From DASVSE01 sp036399715 (lineage in GTDB: Bacteria; Bacteroidota; Rhodothermia; Rhodothermales; Rubricoccaceae): DNA of 11,864 bases. How positions within the stretch are numbered: position 1 is the stretch's first letter; every line of letters starts with the position of its first letter. Location of the stretch: the NCBI GenBank assembly GCA_036399715.1, contig DASWMO010000280.1:1-11864 (forward strand). The letters run 5' to 3'. A program made the translations under genes and the position numbers. A model generated the notes under the pieces. The model made no database searches. It had not been told where the DNA came from and saw only the letters and a list, made by a program, of their open reading frames with translations. Shown here in pieces: positions 7,001 through 11,864 of the stretch.

Positions 7001-7951
7001 ATGCAAGAGGCCCCGACCGCTGCCGACTCGACGCTCGCCCCGCTCGACGTGTCCGACTACGTCGGGTCGCTCGCGGTCAAGCTCAACGAGTGGGTCCGCG
7101 CCCTCGTCCTGCACCTCCCGAACCTCCTGCTGGCCGTCGTGATCGTCGTCGTCGGGGCGTTCGTGGCCCGCGCCGCCCGGTCGGTCGTCCGCCGCGTGCT
7201 GACCCGCGCGACCGAGCACGCCCCGCATGCCCGCAACGTCGTCGACCTGCTAGCGACGCTGTCGTACGTCGCCGTGATGGCGGCGGGGACGTTCATCGCG
7301 CTCGGCGTGCTCAACCTCGACGGCGTCGTGACGAGCCTGCTTGCGGGCGCGGGCATCCTCGGGCTCGCGCTCGGGTTCGCCTTCCAGGACATCGCGTCCA
7401 ACTTTATCGCAGGCGTCCTGATGGCCGTCCGGGCCCCATTCCTCGTCGGGCAGATGGTCGAGACGAACGGGTTCACAGGGACCGTCGCCCAGATCTCGCT
7501 CCGCTCGACCGTCCTGACGACGTTCCAGGGCCAGCGGGTCATCCTGCCCAACGCGAAGGTCTACGGCGACGCGATCACCAACTTCTCGGCCCGCCGCGAG
7601 CGCCGCATCGACCTCTCTGGCGGCGTCGGCTACGGCGACGACCTCGACGTGGCCGAGCGTGCCGCGGTCGCAGCCGTCGAGGCCCTCCCGGTGCGCAAGG
7701 CGGACCGGCCCGTCCATCTCTACTACACGGCCTTCGGGGAATCGTCCATCGAGTTCTCGCTCCGCTTCTGGATTGACTTCACGGAGCAGACCGACTTTTT
7801 CGGTGCGCAGAGCGAGGCCATCAAAGCCATCAAAGCCGCCTTCGATGCGCACGGCATCACGATTCCCTTCCCGATCCGGACGCTGGAGTTTGGCCCCAGC
7901 GGAGGCGTCGCCCTCCGCGAGGCGCTTCCAGACGAGCGGCCTGTCGGCTGA
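7001..7951 (+). CDS. MscS-family small-conductance mechanosensitive channel
   Basis: This inner-membrane channel opens under membrane tension to release solutes on osmotic downshock. From ATG 7001 it is 316 residues, close to MscS (286). TM1 is at about 40-58, TM2 at 84-102, and the Gly/Ala-rich pore helix TM3 at about 108-142 (SLLAGAGILGLALGFAFQDIA, then NFIAGV). The beta domain follows with PFLVGQMVE, GTVAQISLRST and ILPNAKVYGDAITNFS (145-196), then the alpha/beta cage domain ending in GITIPFPIRTLEF (285-297), matching the PFPQ-type end of the family. The frame continues upstream to 6764, but that part has no family similarity and crosses the divergent promoter region. A nine-base direct repeat encodes AIKAIKA near residues 273-279. 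The gene converges on the 88-residue ORF, 14 bases apart. Confidence 0.94.
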   Translation: MQEAPTAADSTLAPLDVSDYVGSLAVKLNEWVRALVLHLPNLLLAVVIVVVGAFVARAARSVVRRVLTRATEHAPHARNVVDLLATLSYVAVMAAGTFIALGVLNLDGVVTSLLAGAGILGLALGFAFQDIASNFIAGVLMAVRAPFLVGQMVETNGFTGTVAQISLRSTVLTTFQGQRVILPNAKVYGDAITNFSARRERRIDLSGGVGYGDDLDVAERAAVAAVEALPVRKADRPVHLYYTAFGESSIEFSLRFWIDFTEQTDFFGAQSEAIKAIKAAFDAHGITIPFPIRTLEFGPSGGVALREALPDERPVG

Positions 7952-7965
7952 CCCGTGTCACGCGT

Positions 7966-8232
7966 TCAGTTCCAGGGCAGCTCCACCATCACGTCCTCGT
8001 GCAGCGCCGCGCGGACGTAGGCGAGCAGGGCCCGCCGGCCGGTCCCGTGGCGCCCGAGGCGGCTGGGGTCGGTCTTCATCCGGACGCGGCAGACCGGCAG
8101 GCCGGGGATCACCACGACGCCGTCGACGAGCGCGCGCCCCTCGGACTCGCTGGTGACGATGCGGACGAACGCGGGCGTCGGGTCCGGGAAGCCGAAGCCG
8201 GCGAAGTCGAGCGGGAGGCGGGGCAGATCCAT
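7966..8232 (-). CDS. Hypothetical 88-residue protein
   Basis: I do not recognise this protein. It has one ATG at 8232, a TGA at 7966-7968, and a protein-like sequence: an N-terminal Pro/Phe-rich segment (LPRLPLDFAGFGFPDPTPAF), then an alternating strand-like stretch (ALVDGVVVIPGLPVCRVRM, 34-52) and a C-terminal helix (RRALLAYVRAALHED) before VMVELPWN. One Cys at 48. No signal peptide or transmembrane segment. It lies downstream of the hydrolase gene on the same strand (136-base gap with hairpins) and converges with the MscS gene. Its composition fits a real small soluble protein, but the window is GC-rich and spurious ORFs are common, so existence is likely rather than certain. Confidence 0.6.
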   Translation of the reverse strand: MDLPRLPLDFAGFGFPDPTPAFVRIVTSESEGRALVDGVVVIPGLPVCRVRMKTDPSRLGRHGTGRRALLAYVRAALHEDVMVELPWN

Positions 8233-8294
8233 CGGCGCAGCGGAAGGCGAGCCCTGGACATCGGCCCGGTCGCGGCGGCTGTAAACGGACGCCT

Positions 8295-8348
8295 CCGGAG
8301 TCCGGCGGGCGACTCCGGGTGGGCGGTCGTTTAAGAGACGGGCGACCG
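8295..8348 (-). terminator. Two tandem hairpins after the hydrolase gene
   Basis: CCGGAGT (8295-8301) pairs with ACTCCGG (8312-8318) over a ten-base loop, and CGGTCG (8324-8329) pairs with CGACCG (8343-8348) over a 13-base loop. On the minus strand they come 21 bases after the hydrolase stop. Neither is followed by a T-run, so Rho-independent termination is not proven; they may mark an RNA 3' end or a processing site ahead of the 88-residue ORF. Confidence 0.4.
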
Positions 8349-8368
8349 ACGGACGGCCACGCGGCGGG

Positions 8369-9775
8369 CTAGCGGGCCGTCCGCAGGATCCAGGCTGAGA
8401 CGGCCGTCAGCGCCTCGGGCGACATCGTCTCCTCGATCTGGCCGTACTCGCCCGGTGAGCCCGTCTCGGCGCTCTGGAAAAGGTGGTTCTTACCCGCGAG
8501 CACGACGACCTCGGAGCCCGGCCGGGCAGCGAGCGCGGCCCGCATCGGCGGTGCGTTCTGGTCCGCCGGGACCTGCGTGTCGAGGCCGCCATAAACCGCG
8601 AGCGCGGGCACGCGCAGGGCAGCGAGCGCCGACGCAGGGTCTGAGAGGAGGATGCCGCGGAGTTCGGGCGAGAGCATCCCGGCAACCGTCTGGCGGCGGC
8701 GCTCGGCGTAGCCGCCGCCGGCGAGGCCGAGGCGGGTCCGGGCGGCCGTTGGGACCGCCATGAGGCCGGTGTTGAGCGCCGCCTCCATCGGGGCCTGGAG
8801 CACGCTGTCGGGCGCGGCCGGTGCGTCGAGGAGCGGCTGCATCGTCGTGGCGATGGCGGCGCCATAAGCGGCTGCGGCTGTCGAGTCGATGCCGCTCGCG
8901 CGGGCGATGCGCTCGTTCTGGAGGGCGAACAGATCGGAGCCGCGCACGGACGGCGCAGCGAGCATCACCACGAAGTCGGCCCCGGCGACGCGCGGCGCGA
9001 CGAGCCCCCCGAGGCTGTGCCCGACAATGCCGGCCTGCGCGACGCCGGGCCGCGCGCGAAGCACGGCGAGGGCCGCCCGCGCGTCTGCCGCGAGGTCGGG
9101 GAGCGTCGCCGTGGCGTAGTCGCCCGTCGAAGCGCCCTCGCCGCGGTCGTCGAGGCGCAGCGAGGCGATGCCCTGCCGCGCGAGGTGGTCCGCAAGGACG
9201 GCGAACGGGCGGTGCCCGAAGAGGCTCTCGTCGCGGTCCTGCGCGCCCGAGCCCGAGAGCAGCAGGACCGCGGGGAACGGGCCCGCGCCGGCCGGGCGGA
9301 CGAACGTCCCGGCGAGCGTCACGCCCGGCGCTGCCTCGACGGTCACGGCCTCCTCGGTGTACGGAAACGGTGCGGCCGGCGTCTGCGGACGCGCGAGAAC
9401 GATCGCGCCCGGCCCGAGCGTCACGGGCAGCGTGCCCGGGCCCTGCGAGAACGTCCCCCGCAGCGAGTCCGGGGCCACGGCGAGGTCGAGGCGCCCGCCA
9501 AAGACGGCGTAGGTCACGACGAGGCTGTCGTTGCGGAACGTCGTCGTGGTCGCCGGCAGACCGAGGGCGCCCTGCTGCGGGATGTCGATCGTCGACGCGA
9601 GCGAGTCGCCGGTGGCGGTGATGCGGATCGAAAAGGCGAGCGGGGCGGGCGCGCCGGGGATGGCGAGCGCGCCGTTCCAGTCGCCCACGGGCGCCTGGGC
9701 GCGGGCAGTGGGAAGGACGGCGAGAGCGAGAACGAGCGCAACCAGAAGGCGGCTCGCGGACGGAGTCCGAGACAT
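8369..9775 (-). CDS. Secreted alpha/beta-hydrolase fold esterase/peptidase-like enzyme
   Basis: The 468-residue protein begins with a Sec signal peptide (residues 1-27, hydrophobic core then TARAQ). Residues about 30-130 form a beta-rich N-terminal domain (GDWNGALAIP, FSIRITATGDSL, DSLRGTFSQGPG) often seen before this hydrolase fold. The catalytic domain starts near 140: oxyanion-region GSGAQDRDE, then LRLDDRGEGASTGDY, nucleophile elbow GHSLGG with Ser254, Asp399 in YGGLDTQVP, and His431 in GKNHLFQ. This is a complete Ser-Asp-His triad in the right order. The substrate is unknown; carboxylic esters or small lactones are plausible. It acts outside the cytoplasm. ATG 9775 is right because the upstream frame (to 10246) is Arg/Gly-rich shadow sequence over the MBL gene. 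CACCGCC ends seven bases before the ATG. The gene is 83 bases downstream of the MBL gene. Confidence 0.92.
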   Translation of the reverse strand: MSRTPSASRLLVALVLALAVLPTARAQAPVGDWNGALAIPGAPAPLAFSIRITATGDSLASTIDIPQQGALGLPATTTTFRNDSLVVTYAVFGGRLDLAVAPDSLRGTFSQGPGTLPVTLGPGAIVLARPQTPAAPFPYTEEAVTVEAAPGVTLAGTFVRPAGAGPFPAVLLLSGSGAQDRDESLFGHRPFAVLADHLARQGIASLRLDDRGEGASTGDYATATLPDLAADARAALAVLRARPGVAQAGIVGHSLGGLVAPRVAGADFVVMLAAPSVRGSDLFALQNERIARASGIDSTAAAAYGAAIATTMQPLLDAPAAPDSVLQAPMEAALNTGLMAVPTAARTRLGLAGGGYAERRRQTVAGMLSPELRGILLSDPASALAALRVPALAVYGGLDTQVPADQNAPPMRAALAARPGSEVVVLAGKNHLFQSAETGSPGEYGQIEETMSPEALTAVSAWILRTAR

Positions 9776-9796
9776 CGAGACAGGCGGTGAGGATCC

Positions 9797-9863
9797 GCCC
9801 GCTACGTGCCGAGGTCCGCCCTGTTTCGGGCGGCTGTGCCGGCTACGTGTCGCGCCGGCTACG
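9797..9863 (-). repeat. Three-copy CGTAGC-GGC repeat with hairpin at MBL 3' end
   Basis: On the minus strand CGTAGCCGGC occurs at 9863-9854 and 9847-9838, and CGTAGCGGGC at 9806-9797. The first copy includes the TAG stop of the MBL gene (9861-9859). Copies two and three share CACGTAGC followed by C/G and GGC. Between them lies a six-pair hairpin CCGCCC (9816-9821) with GGGCGG (9828-9833); next to copy three is GGCGG/CCGCC (9783-9787 and 9795-9799). These could form the 3' end of the MBL transcript, but there is no T-run. Confidence 0.5.
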
Positions 9864-10764
9864 CGGCGGGGTCGCGGTAGGCCGTGCCATCCTCCACCCG
9901 CGCCGGCGCGTCGACGTAGCGGCCGTGTTCGGGGACGGCGACGGCCTCGAAGTCGCGGGCGAGCGTGTGCAGCGCGGCGCGCATCGCCGGGCCCTCCATC
10001 GCCCGGCCGTGGCCCGTCACCACGACGTGCGGCTCGAGCACGGCGAGCGCGCGGACCGACGCCGCTGCCGCTTCCCAGTCGGGCGTGAAGTACATCGGCG
10101 GGCCGTGCATCGCCGGCGCCTGCGTCGCCGCGGCGTACGCCGACTCCTGCGCGGTCGTCACGAACGCGTCGCCGACGATGAGCACGCGGTCGGCCTCGCG
10201 CCACAGCGAGACGTGGCCCGCCGCGTGGCCCGGCGTGTGGATCCACCGCCAGCCCGGCAGGTGCGGGATGCTGCCGTCGGCCGGGAGCGTGCGCAGCCGC
10301 GCCCCGACGTCGACCGGGGACGACGGAAACAGGGGCGACAGGCGGGCGACGAGGCCGCCACCGACCGACGGGTCCGGCGGCGGGTACGCGGCCGTCCCGT
10401 CGAGGTACGGCCGTTCGAGCGCGTGCGCGAAGACCGGCACGTCCCAGTGCTCGGCGAGCGTGACGAGGGCGCCGACGTGGTCGAAGTGGCCGTGCGTCAT
10501 CACGATGGCAGCGGGCCGTGCGCCGTCGCCGAAGCGTGCCGCCGCCGCCGCCTCGATGGCGCCCGCCGACCCGTGAATCCCAGCGTCGACGAGGACCCAG
10601 CCGCGGTCCCCCGCTCCTGGCATCCCGACGAAGACGACGTTGACGATGGCGAGGCGGGCGTAGGCGAGGTCCGGGCGAACCTCGTGCGTCCCGTCGTCGC
10701 GGGCGGCGTCGGCATCGGGGTCGTCGGCGCGGGCGGAGGCGTCGAGCGGTACAGAGTGGCTCAT
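9859..10764 (-). CDS. MBL-fold metallo-hydrolase, glyoxalase-II-like
   Basis: This 301-residue cytoplasmic enzyme is a second metallo-beta-lactamase-fold hydrolase. The strand NVVFVG and VLVDAGIHGSA (57-67) lead into THGHFDH (90-96: His91, His93, Asp95, His96), then HTPGHAAGH with His180, VGDAFV with Asp199, and TGHGRAM with His252. The ligand set is complete for two zinc ions. Insertion of a helix-rich segment (about 118-165) and the pattern GWVLVDAG...THGHFDH are common in general MBL-fold hydrolases; substrate unknown. I choose ATG 10764: the frame also opens three codons earlier with a TTG, which is less likely. It shares no close similarity by eye with the MBL gene at 1009 beyond the motifs. 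The hydrolase follows 83 bases downstream on the same strand; a 132-base gap with hairpins separates it from the upstream T9SS gene. Confidence 0.9.
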   Translation of the reverse strand: MSHSVPLDASARADDPDADAARDDGTHEVRPDLAYARLAIVNVVFVGMPGAGDRGWVLVDAGIHGSAGAIEAAAAARFGDGARPAAIVMTHGHFDHVGALVTLAEHWDVPVFAHALERPYLDGTAAYPPPDPSVGGGLVARLSPLFPSSPVDVGARLRTLPADGSIPHLPGWRWIHTPGHAAGHVSLWREADRVLIVGDAFVTTAQESAYAAATQAPAMHGPPMYFTPDWEAAAASVRALAVLEPHVVVTGHGRAMEGPAMRAALHTLARDFEAVAVPEHGRYVDAPARVEDGTAYRDPAA

Positions 10765-10826
10765 AGGGGACAACAGCAGAGTGGTCCGGTCGGACGAGCG
10801 ACGCCGTGACCGGTGCCGCTCAACCT

Positions 10827-10859
10827 GCCCTCTCAGGGCGTTCCGGGCCGCCCACCCGG
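10827..10859 (-). terminator. Two hairpins after the T9SS-cargo gene
   Basis: CCGGG (10843-10847) pairs with CCCGG (10855-10859) over seven bases, and GCCCT (10827-10831) pairs with AGGGC (10835-10839) over three. On the minus strand they begin 37 bases after the TAG stop. They are GC-rich and lack a T-run; they could serve as a weak terminator between this gene and the MBL gene. Confidence 0.35.
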
Positions 10860-10896
10860 GGTTCTCCCTACACTGCCCCGTGCGATGCGGCCGGCG

Positions 10897-11864
10897 CTAC
10901 TGCCGGACGACCCGGAGCGTGCGGACCTCGCGGGCGGCCTGCACGCGCACGACGTACACGCCGGCCGGCACGTCCGTGGCGTCCCACAGCACACGCGTCG
11001 CGCCCGCGCGGGCGTCGAGGCGCGCGACGAGGCGGCCGAGCGCGTCGTAGACGTTCGCCTCAGCGCCGACGGGCAGCGGGGCGCCCGTCTCGACCGTTAG
11101 CACGCCGGTGACGGGGTTGGGGAAGGCCCGCAGGTCGAGCGCAGCCGGCGTGTCCTCAACCGCGACCTGCGTCGGGTTGACCGCGCCGGGTGTGGGCACG
11201 CCGAAGGCGATGAACGGGCCGGTCGCGTTGGGCGAGCGGCCCGTCGAGATGTCGGTCGTCTGCGGGCCGAACGTGACCGCGTCGGCCTGCGCGCCCGACC
11301 GGAACAGGCCGACAGCCTCGCCCGAGGCGCCGAGCTTGAACGCCGCGTGGAGCGCGCCCTCGGCGGCCTCGTCGTCGGCCCAGACGATGAGGTAGCCGCC
11401 GGCGGCGAGGCTCACGTCGGGGAAGGCCCACTTGGCCGGGTTGCCGAGATCGTCGGTGAGCGTGTAGCCGAGCATCGAGACCGACGCGGCCGTCGGGTTG
11501 TGGATCTCGATCCAGTCGTCGGCGTCGCCGGCCTCGTCGCGGAGGGCCGCGCCGGTGCTGGAGGCCATGAACTCGTTGACGACGAGGCCGAGCGCGGGCG
11601 CGGCCACGCGGACCGTCCGAAACGGCGTCGTGCGCGCCTGGCCGATGGCGTCCACGGCCCGCACGGCCACCTCGACCGTCGCCGGGCCCCCGAGCGCGGC
11701 GATCCGGCCCGTAAAGAGGCCGTCGCCGGCCGCGGCGTCGCCCTGCGTCCCGTCGTCGTGCATCGGCGTCTCGGCCGTCGTGCCGGCGTCAACGACGGTG
11801 AGCAGCGTCACGCTCGCCGGCACCGCCTCGTCCTCGACGCGGGCCGTGACGGTGAGCACGTCGG
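10897..11864 (-). CDS. T9SS cargo protein C-terminus with lamin-tail domain (partial)
   Basis: The frame is open at the right edge, so the N-terminus is missing; about 321 C-terminal residues are visible. Counting from the codon at 11859: residues 1-86 form an immunoglobulin-like domain with an Asp-rich loop (MHDDGTQGDAAAGDGLFTG, 33-51) typical of choice-of-anchor X-type domains and probably calcium-binding. A lamin-tail domain follows at about 91-228 (LVVNEFMASSTG, DDWIEIHNPT, YTLTDDLGNPAKWAFPD, GYLIVWADD, PTPGAVN). Residues 241-320 are a type A T9SS sorting domain (LRAFPNPVTG, YDALGRLVARL, GVYVVRV, RTLRVVRQ). The protein is exported through the outer membrane by the Por system and anchored or released there. 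Such X-plus-lamin-tail ends are frequent in CotH-kinase and nuclease-type cargo proteins, so the missing part may be one; that is inference. Confidence 0.93.
   Translation of the reverse strand, partial: DVLTVTARVEDEAVPASVTLLTVVDAGTTAETPMHDDGTQGDAAAGDGLFTGRIAALGGPATVEVAVRAVDAIGQARTTPFRTVRVAAPALGLVVNEFMASSTGAALRDEAGDADDWIEIHNPTAASVSMLGYTLTDDLGNPAKWAFPDVSLAAGGYLIVWADDEAAEGALHAAFKLGASGEAVGLFRSGAQADAVTFGPQTTDISTGRSPNATGPFIAFGVPTPGAVNPTQVAVEDTPAALDLRAFPNPVTGVLTVETGAPLPVGAEANVYDALGRLVARLDARAGATRVLWDATDVPAGVYVVRVQAAREVRTLRVVRQ

Noticed and set aside
6394..7776. 460-codon plus-strand frame
   Set aside because: Arg/Asp/Pro-rich shadow crossing the TerB-like gene, the promoter region and the MscS gene.
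9776..10246. Upstream extension of the hydrolase frame
   Set aside because: It overlaps the MBL gene in another frame. The real protein starts with a signal peptide at ATG 9775.
1..11864. Mobile elements, CRISPR, tRNA or rRNA genes, defence system
   Set aside because: I saw no transposase or integrase motif, no regularly spaced repeats and no clover-leaf or ribosomal sequence. Gene content is ordinary housekeeping and envelope genes, so no undescribed multi-gene system is claimed.

Overview
The window is GC-rich (sampled 60-base lines range from about 60 to 77% GC). It looks like an ordinary chromosomal stretch from a Rhodothermota/Bacteroidota-type bacterium. Three things point there: a type A Por secretion (T9SS) C-terminal sorting domain in the right-edge protein (PNP near its start, ending in a Val/Arg-rich strand); Bacteroidota-style secreted and lipoprotein architectures (lamin-tail domain, PEGA plus DUF5683-like protein); and no Shine-Dalgarno-like sequence before any start. 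The very high GC suggests a Rubricoccaceae-like lineage (Rubrivirga, Rubricoccus), but that is inference.

Layout. 1-377 (minus) is the N-terminal part of a secreted protein with a convertase P-domain-like fold, cut by the left edge. After a 212-base gap comes a small cupin (590-925, minus), divergent from a metallo-beta-lactamase (MBL) fold hydrolase (1009-1803, plus), which is followed closely by a four-helix membrane protein (1830-2288, plus). That gene meets, tail to tail with 3 bases between, a minus-strand pair: a PEGA/DUF5683-like envelope protein (3662-4564) whose stop overlaps the start of a FnIII/beta-propeller lipoprotein (2292-3662). Upstream on the same strand are the translation factor EttA (ABC-F, 4640-6313) and a TerB-like acidic protein (6412-6828). 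A MscS-type mechanosensitive channel (7001-7951, plus) diverges from these and converges on an unrecognised 88-residue ORF (7966-8232, minus). Then come a secreted alpha/beta hydrolase (8369-9775, minus), a second MBL-fold hydrolase (9859-10764, minus) and, at the right edge, the C-terminal end of a large T9SS cargo protein with a lamin-tail domain (10897-11864, minus).

How the genes work together. Most are independent housekeeping or envelope functions (ribosome gating by EttA, osmotic release by MscS, surface export). The only tight coupling is the PEGA protein-lipoprotein pair, which overlaps by one base and probably forms an envelope module. The two MBL enzymes and the secreted hydrolase share a hydrolytic theme but lie in separate transcription units or are only loosely linked.

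I found no tRNA, rRNA, CRISPR array, insertion sequence, integrase or attachment site, and no convincing new multi-gene system. The most interesting leftover signals are a pyrimidine-rich CACC(C)GCC-like element 6-8 bases before several start codons, a three-copy repeat with hairpins at the 3' end of the second MBL gene, and a cupin that has lost metal-ligand positions.
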